Shown: positions 6,219 to 14,701 of the stretch, piece after piece
Position numbering within the stretch: position 1 is the stretch's first letter
Layout: each line of letters begins with the position of its first letter
DNA from: Candidatus Hestiella sp.
GTDB lineage: Archaea > Thermoproteota > Thermoprotei_A > Sulfolobales > Acidilobaceae
DNA: 35,722 nucleotides
Assembly (NCBI GenBank): GCA_015522625.1
Contig: WALX01000133.1
Span: 1 to 35,722 of the forward strand
Direction of reading: 5' to 3'
Translations under genes and position numbers: made by a program
The notes under the pieces: model-generated
What the model was told of the DNA's origin: nothing
The model's database searches: none
What the model saw: only the letters and a program-made list of their open reading frames with translations

Positions 6219-6977
6219 CTAGGCCTTAGCTTCTCCCTTAGCCTCCCTTTCTTCCTTTTCCCCTTCTTCTTCCTTCTTTTCTTCCTTTTCTCCGCCGGCA
6301 TACTTAACCTTAATATTAATGTTTACCTCCTTCGAACCGATGTATTGGTAAATGTCCCTAAGGAGGAGCTGTAGTTTTGACTCAAGATCAACCACCCCTA
6401 TTGCCTCTCCTGGGAGGTTTATGTTTAAAGAGTCGTCTTTAGACTCTACGGCAACCTTGTCCTTTAGACCAAGCCACCTCTCTGCTAGGTATTTCACTTT
6501 ATCCTCCATAGTATCTATCTTCCTTACGACTTCTAGTGATATTGATAGCTCCTTGCCAGCTAAGGGGTGGTTAAAGTCTATATATGCAAACCTTTCCGCT
6601 ATTCTCTTTATAACCCCAACCCTGCCACCGAGTTCAACCTTCTGGCCGACCCTAGCAGGTATGTTGTACCTTTTAAGCTGCCTCAAAGGTATTTTTATTA
6701 TAAGATCCCCCTTAACTTCCCCATAGGCTTTTTCTGGTGGGGCCACGATCTCCTTTTTCTGCCCAACTTCCATTTTTTTAATTTCCTCATCGACGGCCTC
6801 TATCAAGTGGCTCTTCCCGACGACAACGAGGTATGGCCCATAGCTCCTGTTTGGGTCAAAAACTCCCGAGGCCTTTGCCTCTTCAAGATACGTCGTGTCC
6901 TGCACCTTATAGTCTCCGTCTTCCCTTACCCTTATCGTGTAGTTTATCAGTACGAAGTCTCCATCATTAAACACCAT
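6219..6977 (-). CDS. FKBP-type peptidyl-prolyl isomerase (SlyD-like)
   Basis: Residues 1 to about 155 form an FKBP domain with an inserted flap as in SlyD and archaeal long FKBPs: FVLINYTIRVRED at the start, LIEAVDEEIKKMEVGQKK, PPEKAYGE, and the FNHPLAGKEL strand that closes the domain. It catalyses prolyl cis-trans isomerisation and probably acts as a chaperone in the cytoplasm. A C-terminal extension of about 95 residues ends in a lysine/glutamate-rich tail. ATG 6977 is preferred because GAGGTG lies six bases upstream; ATG 6986 would abut it. The stop of the PUA gene overlaps this start region, so the two are probably co-transcribed. Confidence 0.88.
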   Translation of the reverse strand: MVFNDGDFVLINYTIRVREDGDYKVQDTTYLEEAKASGVFDPNRSYGPYLVVVGKSHLIEAVDEEIKKMEVGQKKEIVAPPEKAYGEVKGDLIIKIPLRQLKRYNIPARVGQKVELGGRVGVIKRIAERFAYIDFNHPLAGKELSISLEVVRKIDTMEDKVKYLAERWLGLKDKVAVESKDDSLNINLPGEAIGVVDLESKLQLLLRDIYQYIGSKEVNINIKVKYAGGEKEEKKEEEGEKEEREAKGEAKA

Positions 6978-6978
6978 C

Positions 6979-7485
6979 TCATCCACCTCTTCTTAAATAC
7001 CATCCCAAATCTTTTAGTGGGTCAACTACTTTAATTTCTTTATTTTTCATATATATAGCTTTGCCTACGCCCCAACCGAGGGGCTCGCCTCTTTCATTTA
7101 CAACAATAGAGATACCCTTGCGGAATTCTATTATGTGCCCTTCTAAAACTCTCCTATTATACAAAAATACTTTTTCTCCAAAGCCATCAACCCTGTTACA
7201 TATTCTTAAAAAACACAACCTCGAAAGCCTCTTTGATAGCATTAGGCTTGGATAAAAAACCTTGCCCTTGATATAACCTACATAAAAGCCTAGCGAATAA
7301 AGGTATTTTTTAGTAACAGGCTTCGGAAAAAGGGGTAAATCAAAGACATCTTTTCTCCCATTTCTCGAGAGGAATACTGGGTTTGAAAGAAAAGAAGAGA
7401 GAGATACTCCAAGTGCCCTCGCAAAGCTCTCTACCTTTTTCAAGTCACTTTTAGGAAGTAAAGCTAAATCCTCCTCATCCTGCAT
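6979..7485 (-). CDS. PUA-domain protein (Nip7-like / methyltransferase companion)
   Basis: The 168-residue protein has an N-terminal helical part and a C-terminal PUA RNA-binding domain (RRVLEGHIIEFRKGISIVVN, then ERGEPLGWGVGKA), the arrangement seen in archaeal Nip7-like proteins and in the PUA arm of NSUN6-type methyltransferases. It directly follows an NSUN-type methyltransferase gene and overlaps its end by 22 bases, so it may supply RNA binding to that enzyme. The start ATG 7485 (MQDEED) is my choice; a longer frame to 7533 would overlap the methyltransferase by 70 bases. Precise orthology is uncertain. Confidence 0.72.
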   Translation of the reverse strand: MQDEEDLALLPKSDLKKVESFARALGVSLSSFLSNPVFLSRNGRKDVFDLPLFPKPVTKKYLYSLGFYVGYIKGKVFYPSLMLSKRLSRLCFLRICNRVDGFGEKVFLYNRRVLEGHIIEFRKGISIVVNERGEPLGWGVGKAIYMKNKEIKVVDPLKDLGWYLRRGG

Positions 7486-8456
7486 ATGAAGAACCCCTCC
7501 GTCCAGTGCCTGTGCGGCCAGAGCCTTATGCATTTAGACACCTCCGCATTAAACTCAACCCCATTATACTCCACAAAAGCCTTATCTCCAATAGGCGAAG
7601 GGGTACGTAACACCTCGACATCCTTTCTCCTCTCTAAAACCTTGTGTATTACGTATTCGCCTTCCTCTACAGCTGTTGAACACGCTGCATACAGAACCTC
7701 ACCGCCTTTCTCTACCAAGTCGAACGCCTTGTTTAGAAGCTCATATTGAATTGTGTGTATTTTCTTTAGATCATCCCTAGTATACCTTGCCTTCCTACCT
7801 GGATCCTTCCTAATTATTCCCTCGCCTGATGAAGGTGAGTCTAGTAAGATCATATCAGCTCCCTTTATTTTGAGTTTTCTGGCATCATGTCTTAAAATTA
7901 AGTAATTTGAAAAGCCCATCCTCTGTAAGTTTGACCTCAAAGCCTTTATCCTCTTCCTCTTATATTCAACTGCTATCAACCTAGAGGAGTCCTCTGTTAG
8001 CTGTAATATCTGAGTTGCCTTTCCACCTGGCGCGGCTGCCATATCAACTATTGTTGTATATTTTCTTGGATCTAAGAGGTATGCTACTAGCATTGAACCC
8101 GGATCCTGTATATAGTAATACCCCATCATGTACTCATGAGTCGCGCCAAGGCTGTAGGGGGAGAAGGTGACTTCGTATCCGTGGGGAAGAAAAGGGATCT
8201 TGCTTACCAAGAACTTCTTTTCCTTTAGCCTCTTCTCTACTTCATTGCAGGCTATCAGAAAATCGTTGCACCTATAGCTTTCTGGCATGGGTTTCTCATT
8301 TACCTTTAGCAATTCCTCTGTCTCTTCCATGCCTAAGAGCCTTAAATATCTCTCGACTACGTAGCTGGCGTATCCAAACCTTCTCGACAGCCCTAGGGCC
8401 TCCTTCGAAACCTTATATCCAAACACCTTTTCATCTATAGTTTTAAACGTTTTCAT
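7464..8456 (-). CDS. NSUN/RsmB-family RNA cytosine-C5 methyltransferase
   Basis: The 330-residue protein shows YIQDPGSML (116-123), AdoMet motif I DMAAAPGGKATQ (138-149), an acidic ribose ligand in VEYKRKR, and motif VI with the nucleophilic cysteine (AACSTAVEEGE, C259). These identify an m5C methyltransferase acting on tRNA or rRNA. Motif IV, usually DAPCSGEG, reads DSPSSGEG (206-213), so the conserved release cysteine is replaced by serine 209. Other archaeal enzymes of this type usually keep the cysteine. The gene is divergent from nadM and leads the PUA and FKBP genes. Confidence 0.87.
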   Translation of the reverse strand: MKTFKTIDEKVFGYKVSKEALGLSRRFGYASYVVERYLRLLGMEETEELLKVNEKPMPESYRCNDFLIACNEVEKRLKEKKFLVSKIPFLPHGYEVTFSPYSLGATHEYMMGYYYIQDPGSMLVAYLLDPRKYTTIVDMAAAPGGKATQILQLTEDSSRLIAVEYKRKRIKALRSNLQRMGFSNYLILRHDARKLKIKGADMILLDSPSSGEGIIRKDPGRKARYTRDDLKKIHTIQYELLNKAFDLVEKGGEVLYAACSTAVEEGEYVIHKVLERRKDVEVLRTPSPIGDKAFVEYNGVEFNAEVSKCIRLWPHRHWTEGFFICRMRRI

Positions 8457-8491
8457 TATGCTCCAATATTATAATATTTTATAGGCTAAAA

Positions 8492-8504
8492 AATTCTATA
8501 TAAA
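8492..8504. promoter_or_regulatory. Shared TATA-like element between the NSUN gene and nadM
   Basis: The near-palindromic CTATATAAAG in the 59-base divergent gap fits a TATA box for the leftward methyltransferase gene, with transcription starting near 8470 ahead of GGAG and the ATG at 8456. A second AT-rich box near 8475-8483 (TTTATAGG) could serve nadM. The assignment rests on spacing only. Confidence 0.35.
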
Positions 8505-8515
8505 GGGGACATATA

Positions 8516-9049
8516 ATGAAGACATTTAATAGGCTCGTGTTTCCAGGGAGGTTCCAGCCAGTACACTACGGGCACATAAAGGCCATAGAATATGCACTGG
8601 AATTCTCAAGAGAAGTTATAGTTGTAGTGGGGTCTGCGCAAGAAAGCTACACCATAAGGAATCCGCTAACTGCTGGGGAAAGGATAATGCTACTAAGGGT
8701 TGCATTTGAAAGGGAGTTTGGAGATGACTACTGCAAGAGAATATTCATAGCACCGATTATAGACACTGAGATGAACAAGGTTTGGGTACAATATTTAAGG
8801 ATGCTACTGCCAGAGTTCGACGGGGTGGTCTCTGGAAACCCATTGGTTTTGAGCCTATTCAAGGATATGGGGTATTCAACGCTCATTCCAAACATTTATA
8901 AAAGAGACACATGTAAAGGAACCATAATAAGAAAAAATGTAATAGATAATGGAGGAGAACGAATAAGTTGCGTACCGGAATATCTCTTGGAATTACTAAA
9001 GAAAGTTGGATTTATCGAGAGGCTAAGATCACTCTCACAAGAGGATTAA
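8516..9049 (+). CDS. nadM: Nicotinamide-nucleotide adenylyltransferase
   Basis: NadM joins NMN and ATP to make NAD+ in the cytoplasm. The nucleotidyltransferase signature GRFQPVHYGH is at 11-20, RNPLTAGER follows at 48-56, and the second phosphate-binding motif appears as GTIIRK at 135-140 in place of the more common ISTTxIR. The 177-residue length is that of archaeal NMNAT. The gene heads a plus-strand run with a kinase-like protein set, separated from the next gene by 51 bases. Confidence 0.93.
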   Translation: MKTFNRLVFPGRFQPVHYGHIKAIEYALEFSREVIVVVGSAQESYTIRNPLTAGERIMLLRVAFEREFGDDYCKRIFIAPIIDTEMNKVWVQYLRMLLPEFDGVVSGNPLVLSLFKDMGYSTLIPNIYKRDTCKGTIIRKNVIDNGGERISCVPEYLLELLKKVGFIERLRSLSQED

Positions 9050-9100
9050 GTAAAAAGGCATTTAAATTTCTTGGAACATCAATTTTCTTGGTGAGAAAGC

Positions 9101-9583
9101 TTGGAAATAAAGGTTTTGGAAGTACCCATTCCTGAAGAAACAAGCATAATAGTTGGCCAGAGTCACTTCATAAAAAGCATCGAAGATATATATGAATCGT
9201 TGGTAACAAGCTGCCCATCAATAAAATTCGGGCTAGCTTTTTGCGAGGCTTCTGGAAAGAGGCTCATCAGGCATGAAGGAAATCATGAAGGCCTAGTAAG
9301 CCTTGCAATAAATGCATGCAAAACAATATCAGTAGGCCACGTATTTGTTATTTATATAAAGGAGTCCTGGCCAATAAACGTGTTAAACTCCTTGAAAGGC
9401 GTACAGGAGATAGTTTCGCTCTACGTAGCTACATCAAACCCGCTAAAGGTTATTGTAGCAGATCTTGGAGAAAGCGCCGCACTTTTGGGAGTCTCAGATG
9501 GTTTTAAACCACTCGGCGTGGAAACTGATGATGACAAGGTAGAAAGAAAGGAGTTGCTGAGAAAGTTCCGATACAAACTGTAA
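9101..9583 (+). CDS. Adenosine-specific kinase family protein (DUF355)
   Basis: The 160-residue protein matches the archaeal DUF355 family: IVGQSHFIKSIEDIYESLV, KFGLAFCEASGKRLIRHEGN, and the C-terminal KVIVADLGESAALLGVSDG are the recognisable blocks. One family member was described as an adenosine-specific kinase, though the physiological role is poorly fixed. The TTG start follows GGTGAG at 9090-9095. The gene lies between nadM and a P-loop kinase-like gene, so all three may deal with nucleotide or cofactor metabolism. Confidence 0.82.
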   Translation: MEIKVLEVPIPEETSIIVGQSHFIKSIEDIYESLVTSCPSIKFGLAFCEASGKRLIRHEGNHEGLVSLAINACKTISVGHVFVIYIKESWPINVLNSLKGVQEIVSLYVATSNPLKVIVADLGESAALLGVSDGFKPLGVETDDDKVERKELLRKFRYKL

Positions 9584-9594
9584 GGTGGACAAAG

Positions 9595-10191
9595 CTGAAG
9601 GGAAGGCTTGCCATAGCAATTACCGGTATGCCTGGAAGTGGGAAAAGCTACTACTCAAAGCTCATTTCTGATGCTATGAAGGCACCTATATTTGCAATGG
9701 GGGATGTAGTAAGGGAAGAAGTTTCCTTAAAGGGTCTGCCGTTAACTATAGAAAATGTTGAAAGGGTCGCAACAGAGCTGAGGGAGAAGCGGGGTAAAGG
9801 TATAGTAGCATTGCTGCTCCTTAAAAAAATAGAGGGTTGTAATAGCAATATTATATTAATAGATGGTATAAGGAGCTTGGAAGAGATTGAGGTTATAGAG
9901 AAAAAATATGACGTGTGCCTAATCGCAATTCATGCACCGCCAGCAATAAGGTTTAAAAGGATCATGGAAAGGAATAGGGGTGGTAAAGGAATAACACTCG
10001 ACGAATTTAAGTTTAGGGATATGAAGAACTTGGAGTATGGAATTGGGGAAGTGATTGCTCTCTCCGACTATATAGTAATAAACGATGTAGATAAGGGATC
10101 GAGCGAGACCTTTAGGAAGGTACTTGGTGCAATAAAAGATGGCTCGTGGAAAAGTTATTGTAGAGGCGGAGTTAAGGCCTACAGAGGATGA
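9595..10191 (+). CDS. UPF0200 P-loop kinase-like protein
   Basis: A dephospho-CoA-kinase-like NTPase with Walker A GMPGSGKS and a FAMGDVVREEV segment. ILIDGIRSLEEIEVI, a kinase-like DGIR motif, and RFKRIMERNR, a lid-like arginine region, follow. The substrate is unknown. The usual ATG at 9628 would begin inside the Walker A motif and remove the first beta strand. The in-frame codons upstream encode LKGRLAIAIT, exactly the missing strand, and the only start-like codon with a good ribosome-binding site (AAGGTGGA, 9582-9589) is CTG at 9595. I therefore give 9595 as start, with the caveat that CTG starts are rare. The 3' end overlaps UPF0201 by 53 bases. Confidence 0.8.
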   Translation: MKGRLAIAITGMPGSGKSYYSKLISDAMKAPIFAMGDVVREEVSLKGLPLTIENVERVATELREKRGKGIVALLLLKKIEGCNSNIILIDGIRSLEEIEVIEKKYDVCLIAIHAPPAIRFKRIMERNRGGKGITLDEFKFRDMKNLEYGIGEVIALSDYIVINDVDKGSSETFRKVLGAIKDGSWKSYCRGGVKAYRG

Positions 10192-10576
10192 GGAAAAGGT
10201 ATTAAAGGCAATATCAAATGTCTTTGAAGCAGAGCAGCTAGAAATCCTAGACCAGGGAGATTATAAGCTGATAAGAGGCTACTCATCAACCCTTCGCTCC
10301 CTAACGAAGTTCCATCGCCTGCTCAGGATTCAGGCTATACTGGAATCCGCTAGGTCTTATATGATAAAAAGGACAAAGGGCAAAATGCTTTCCATAATGA
10401 TACACAAACAAGCTGCATATGTGAATAAAATCAGCTTTATATCATGGGAGGAAGAGTCCCCCCTAGGGGCCATAAAAATCTACGTGAAGCACAGAAATAT
10501 AGAGGATGTAATCGACTGGCTTGCTCCACAGACCTCTAGAGGTAAGCCTCTATGGGAAAGGAGTTTGCCAGAATAA
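10139..10576 (+). CDS. UPF0201 family protein
   Basis: The 145-residue product opens with VEAELRPTEDEEKVLKAISN, the hallmark of the archaeal UPF0201 family, and carries RGYSSTLRSLTKFHRLLR and RIQAILESARSYM helices downstream. Solved members resemble RNA-binding folds of the L5 ribosomal protein type, but no activity is established. It overlaps the end of the UPF0200 gene; the pairing of the two is common in archaea and suggests joint expression. Confidence 0.88.
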   Translation: MARGKVIVEAELRPTEDEEKVLKAISNVFEAEQLEILDQGDYKLIRGYSSTLRSLTKFHRLLRIQAILESARSYMIKRTKGKMLSIMIHKQAAYVNKISFISWEEESPLGAIKIYVKHRNIEDVIDWLAPQTSRGKPLWERSLPE

Positions 10577-10591
10577 TTTTGCTGAGATAAT

Positions 10592-11497
10592 TTAAATGGT
10601 AAACCTGAATCTGGCTAAGTCCCAAGCCAAGACAGACCTTGGAAAAAGCTTCCTAGCCTCTCTCTCTATTTCATAGGCTTCATATCCCTCATACCTAGAA
10701 CTTACATGGGTCAATATTAGCAACTTAGCGCTAACACTTATAGCTTCCTCGGCAGCCCCCTTACCTGTGCTGTGACAGAACTCCTCAGCCTCCTCCCTAT
10801 TTTCCTCCGAAAAGGTAGACTCATGCAACAAGACATCAGACTTCTTGATGCCATCGACCACCTTTTTACACGGTCTAGTGTCACCGGTATAGGCTATTCT
10901 AAAAGGGTCAAGCTTCACTAACAAACCTTCTTTATTACCATTAAAAAGCATTTTCCCTACATGGGGTCCTGGCCTGATACCTAGCCTTTCCATTTCAGCT
11001 TTGTTTATTCTTGGCCTTAAGTTCCATTCCAATACAAAACCATAGGACTCCCTTGAATGGCAAGTCTCATACCAATAGAGGAGCAATTTATCCTCCCTTT
11101 GATTGAAGAGTTGCATATTGCCAGAGCCCTTTATTTCAAGAAGCCTCACCTCGAAGCCCAGATTCGAGCCCTCAAGTATTAATGCACCCTCTATAAAATT
11201 AATGACGTCTTTTGGGGCAACTATTGCTAATGGCATCCTCCTTGAATTCAAATACATCGATTGGAGAAGACCAGGCAAGCCATTTACATGATCGCCATGT
11301 CCATGGGTAATCAATATTGCATTAATCCTTGTTATGGGTATCGAAGCCTTACTTAACCTTATCTGAACGCCTTCACCGGAATCCAGCAAAATGATATTCC
11401 CAAGCCAATCCCTCAAAACATGGGATGATGTAAACCTTCTCTCCCCAGGGAATGCACCACCCGTTCCAAGGGTAATGAGCTCTATCCACCTCGACAA
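10592..11497 (-). CDS. rnz: Ribonuclease Z (tRNA 3' endonuclease)
   Basis: RNase Z cuts the 3' trailer from precursor tRNAs after the discriminator base. The metallo-beta-lactamase fold is shown by LGTGGAFP at the start, the zinc motif HGHGDH (65-70), the ETCHSRESYGF region, AYTGDTRPC, LLHESTF (the HST-like exosite region), and ILTHVSSRY near the end. At 301 residues it is the short form. Most tRNAs here lack encoded CCA, so this activity is needed. The gene is last in a minus-strand run with aEF1-beta, a zinc-ribbon protein and RqcH, 23 bases after the membrane protein gene. Confidence 0.92.
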   Translation of the reverse strand: MSRWIELITLGTGGAFPGERRFTSSHVLRDWLGNIILLDSGEGVQIRLSKASIPITRINAILITHGHGDHVNGLPGLLQSMYLNSRRMPLAIVAPKDVINFIEGALILEGSNLGFEVRLLEIKGSGNMQLFNQREDKLLLYWYETCHSRESYGFVLEWNLRPRINKAEMERLGIRPGPHVGKMLFNGNKEGLLVKLDPFRIAYTGDTRPCKKVVDGIKKSDVLLHESTFSEENREEAEEFCHSTGKGAAEEAISVSAKLLILTHVSSRYEGYEAYEIEREARKLFPRSVLAWDLARFRFTI

Positions 11498-11520
11498 CTC
11501 CTAATACCTCTGCAAGCAAG

Positions 11521-12117
11521 TCAAATATGCCTACCAATCCGTCCCTTTATCTTATTATAATAGTGTTCCCAATCAATCTTAAATATTATTATTCCAAAAA
11601 CTATGAACGCTATCGTTAATATGGCACCAATTGTTGGTTTCGCTAGGGTAAGTAGAGAAGATATTGCTAATATTACCTTTAGTTCTATGTATACCTCTAG
11701 CGCTGTCTTTATCAGCTTTGCAACAACTAGGGCGAATATCGCTTTTAATAGAGAAACTTCCACGGCCCCAGCTGCAATAAAGAGATAGTCATCGAATGGA
11801 AAGATGGGTATAACCGCTAATGTAAAAAGAATTATATAGAAAGTGTTGCTGTCTGACACCTTAGAAAGAAACATAATGTTTCTGTTCTTCCTAAGGCTTT
11901 TCTTAAAAAACTTTCCAGCCAAGTATATTATGATCTTAGACAATATAGCGCCTAATGAAGCCAGCACTATTAGAGGCCAATAATAAGCGTCCCCCAATTT
12001 TAGTATAGCCGTTGCAGTTATTATAGTATATGGAGGACCGCCAAACGGGATCACATTAGATACAAAGGAAATTGAAAATATGGAAAGGTAAATGAAGCTG
12101 TCTGTAAGAATGGGCAT
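11521..12117 (-). CDS. VTT/DedA-like membrane protein
   Basis: The 198-residue protein has about five to six hydrophobic segments. The block PFGGPPYTIITATAILKLGD, then LASLGAILSKIIIYLAGK, resembles the VTT (SNARE-associated, DedA) domain, where a glycine-rich loop dips into the membrane. Those proteins act as lipid scramblases or transporters. A second hydrophobic hairpin around VIPIFPFDDYLFIAAGA is also typical. It sits between aEF1-beta and RNase Z with gaps of 5 and 23 bases. The family assignment is from pattern and could be wrong at the subfamily level. Confidence 0.65.
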   Translation of the reverse strand: MPILTDSFIYLSIFSISFVSNVIPFGGPPYTIITATAILKLGDAYYWPLIVLASLGAILSKIIIYLAGKFFKKSLRKNRNIMFLSKVSDSNTFYIILFTLAVIPIFPFDDYLFIAAGAVEVSLLKAIFALVVAKLIKTALEVYIELKVILAISSLLTLAKPTIGAILTIAFIVFGIIIFKIDWEHYYNKIKGRIGRHI

Positions 12118-12122
12118 ACCAG

Positions 12123-12398
12123 CTATTCACTTATTCTGCTAATGCTTTCAACCTCGACCTCTTCGACTCCATCAACATCCTTTATCTTTGACTCTAGCTC
12201 CTCGGTACCCCCCTCCGTGTTTTCCTCCATTGATATCAGCAACATTAAGGACTTTAAACCAAATGCTATCGGCTCTTCTTTGCTGTCAAGTATCTTATAT
12301 GATCCAGGCAACTTTTTTTCTATTGCAACTTTAAGGTCGCCTAGGTTTACATCCAAAGAATTCGGCATGACCTTTAAGAGAACAGCTACCCTTGCCAT
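12123..12398 (-). CDS. ef1b: Elongation factor 1-beta (aEF1B)
   Basis: The 91-residue protein has the compact form of archaeal EF-1 beta, which exchanges GDP for GTP on EF-1 alpha. Recognisable parts are MARVAVLLKVMPNSLDVNL, PIAFGLKSLMLLISM, and the acidic C-terminus DVDGVEEVEVESISRI. The zinc-ribbon gene lies 14 bases upstream, a pairing widely conserved in archaea. Length and all core features are normal. Confidence 0.93.
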   Translation of the reverse strand: MARVAVLLKVMPNSLDVNLGDLKVAIEKKLPGSYKILDSKEEPIAFGLKSLMLLISMEENTEGGTEELESKIKDVDGVEEVEVESISRISE

Positions 12399-12412
12399 TC
12401 ATTATCACCCTG

Positions 12413-12622
12413 CTAAGGTCCTATGAAACCGCAGTTGGGGCATTGATACTTGATGCCCTGTTTCCTGCACTTAGAGCATCTCCATATCAAGGCACTTCCG
12501 CAATTTGGACAATAAAAGACAACAGCTTTTTCCTTGGGATGTATTATTTTCCCACAGCTCGTACATATAGGTGGCTGAACCGAATCCAGCATGTCCATCT
12601 TTTTTACCGTGGTCACTGTCAT
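12413..12622 (-). CDS. Zinc-ribbon RNA-binding protein (COG2888-like)
   Basis: The 69-residue protein carries four CxxC pairs: CTSCG, CPNCG, CSKC and CPNCGF. They form two zinc ribbons, with C pairs near residues 19-22, 36-39, 46-49 and 58-61. This short archaeal family is linked to translation by its constant position beside aEF1-beta. I use the ATG at 12622 (MTVTTVKK) because GGAGGG lies about 10 bases upstream; the open frame extends to 12688. Confidence 0.87.
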   Translation of the reverse strand: MTVTTVKKMDMLDSVQPPICTSCGKIIHPKEKAVVFYCPNCGSALIWRCSKCRKQGIKYQCPNCGFIGP

Positions 12623-12736
12623 CTCATTTACCCTCCTATCTAATTCGATTCTAGGTTTTAAAAATATAATGTATAAGGCACCGCACAAGGATAGAAACTA
12701 TCAATTCTTGAGGCCTTTGCCTTTTTATTATTAGCA

Positions 12737-14683
12737 CTATATACCTCTAGGCCTCTTCAGCCCTTTATTTTCACCCTTTTTTATATAAGATACTGAAGAC
12801 TTCCCTGGAAGCCTAGAGATGATTTCCTCTTCATCCATTCCCAGAATGAGTAGTTGGGAATCTCTATCTAAATTCTTTGAAAACTCCCTTTTTAGTTTTT
12901 CTGAAAGATCCTTCTGCCCAAGGCTACCCGGAACGATTTTTGCATAAATAAGTGACTGCTCCCTAACACTACCCTCGCTACCGGATATTATTACTGGTAA
13001 GCTTTCCTCATCAAGCGCTACACCAATAAATATACTTACCTCAACGTGGTTTATGAAATTCTTCCTACCATAAATCATGAAAGACCCCTTCACCAAATAC
13101 TCTCCAGAGGGAGGCGACTTTGAGACCTGGTCACCATAGACCCAATAAGCGTCTATGCTTCCTATGCCTGCCTTCCATGCCTTGCTATAAGCAACGGCTA
13201 TCTTTGAAGCCTCTATTAGGTCTTCTTCACCTACGTTTCCATCGTTGAAAACAATAACAGCGGGTGAGCCATGAATGTCTGCATGAATAAATATATCCCT
13301 ATCCCTCAAATACTTCCTTACAAGGCTCTCGTTCTGATCTGAGTTTCTACCGCCTATTGCAAGGTAGCAATTCTTTGTTATAGTCCAGTGGTACCTTTCA
13401 TACCATTCTCTTTTTCTGTTTCGTATCCTCTGTTTAACCTCTCCTAGCATGATTTTGCCGTTTATCTCCTCTAGCTTGGTTTCCATCTCTCCTATAGATT
13501 TCCATGCCCTCTTGGACTTCGACTTGAGCTCTCCTGCCTCTCTATACAGCCTAACTATAGCCTTGTCCAAAGTACTATCATAATATAACTTGATTTTGGT
13601 TCCATTGTAGTCTATTATAGCATACCTCTCCTTCCTGTTGTCTTTAAGTACACCCCTACAAGAGATTCCATTAGCCTTCAAACAAGCTAGGATGCCGGAA
13701 AACTCAGGGTAATTTTCACCTATTATTTCTGCTTGTTTTTCAAGGTCTTCAGCCTCCTCCATGAGCTTCCTATACAAAAGCTTATTTTCTTCTATACTGT
13801 GCATTAATTTTGATCTTTCTGCCTCCAGCCTCTGCTCAACACCGCCCTTTAATATGAGGTTAAAATAGTCATCTAGCGCAGCGTCAAAGGAAGAATACTC
13901 TACGAAATTTCCACCATTTTCAGCAAATGATCTTGGCATGAAAGGCGTCACCTGGATAGGCAAACCTTCTTCACTATAAGATATATATCCCTTCCCCATC
14001 AACGCCTCTTTGACTATACCCCTCATGCTATTGATTAATGTATCTGCATCTGCCATTTTTAGCCTTTCAGGCCCCAAGCCTTTGTCTAACCCGGCTAAAT
14101 ATGTGACCTCTTCAGCGACTTCACCAGGTATTGATAGGCCTAGGATCAAGCCCCTTACCACATCCCTATAACCCTTTATTTTCTCTATGAGCAATTCACC
14201 AGTAAGATCCCATGGCCTTTCCCTTATGATGCTCGGGGCCACATAACTCGTTTTTGGTCTCACCACCCTGTCTTTGAAGCTTACGCTCTTCGTCGTACCT
14301 ATTATTATACCATTTTTATCTAAAAGCACTCCTGAACCCTTAGGTAGGAGTTCTACAACAAAAGAAAAGTCACCTATGTCGATTTTAACAACCCTGTCAA
14401 AACCAACTTGATAAACATCCCTTATTCTCAAGCCCCTAGTGTATTTCCTCATTAAAAGCGCAAAGTTACCTTCCTTGAAATGCTGAGAAGGCTTAATTCT
14501 CTGTGTAAAATAAACCCTCTTGGCAGGTTCTACTAGCATAATGTTGCCCACGTCAACCTTTACCTTCATCAACACAACATCGTTTTCTTGGTAGATGTTG
14601 TCTATCCTTTTTCCCCTCAGTTTTCCCCCTGTTGTATTAACCCATGAATATACGTCGAATGAAGACATGGATTTCCTTGCCAT
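12737..14683 (-). CDS. rqcH: RqcH / NEMF / Rqc2 homologue (NFACT protein)
   Basis: RqcH binds stalled large ribosomal subunits carrying peptidyl-tRNA and recruits tRNA to add a C-terminal tail. This 648-residue protein has the NFACT-N region (SSFDVYSWVNTTGGKLRGKR), a central part, a long coiled-coil-like stretch (about residues 280-400) and the NFACT-R domain (YLAIGGRNSDQNESLVRKYL, then HADIHGSPAVIVF). The C-terminus is basic. The length fits archaeal members. It follows an unrecognised small gene by 18 bases and leads, 114 bases on, into the zinc-ribbon / aEF1-beta / membrane / RNase Z run. Confidence 0.9.
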   Translation of the reverse strand: MARKSMSSFDVYSWVNTTGGKLRGKRIDNIYQENDVVLMKVKVDVGNIMLVEPAKRVYFTQRIKPSQHFKEGNFALLMRKYTRGLRIRDVYQVGFDRVVKIDIGDFSFVVELLPKGSGVLLDKNGIIIGTTKSVSFKDRVVRPKTSYVAPSIIRERPWDLTGELLIEKIKGYRDVVRGLILGLSIPGEVAEEVTYLAGLDKGLGPERLKMADADTLINSMRGIVKEALMGKGYISYSEEGLPIQVTPFMPRSFAENGGNFVEYSSFDAALDDYFNLILKGGVEQRLEAERSKLMHSIEENKLLYRKLMEEAEDLEKQAEIIGENYPEFSGILACLKANGISCRGVLKDNRKERYAIIDYNGTKIKLYYDSTLDKAIVRLYREAGELKSKSKRAWKSIGEMETKLEEINGKIMLGEVKQRIRNRKREWYERYHWTITKNCYLAIGGRNSDQNESLVRKYLRDRDIFIHADIHGSPAVIVFNDGNVGEEDLIEASKIAVAYSKAWKAGIGSIDAYWVYGDQVSKSPPSGEYLVKGSFMIYGRKNFINHVEVSIFIGVALDEESLPVIISGSEGSVREQSLIYAKIVPGSLGQKDLSEKLKREFSKNLDRDSQLLILGMDEEEIISRLPGKSSVSYIKKGENKGLKRPRGI

Positions 14684-14701
14684 TTTTAACTCCTTTTTGA
14701 A

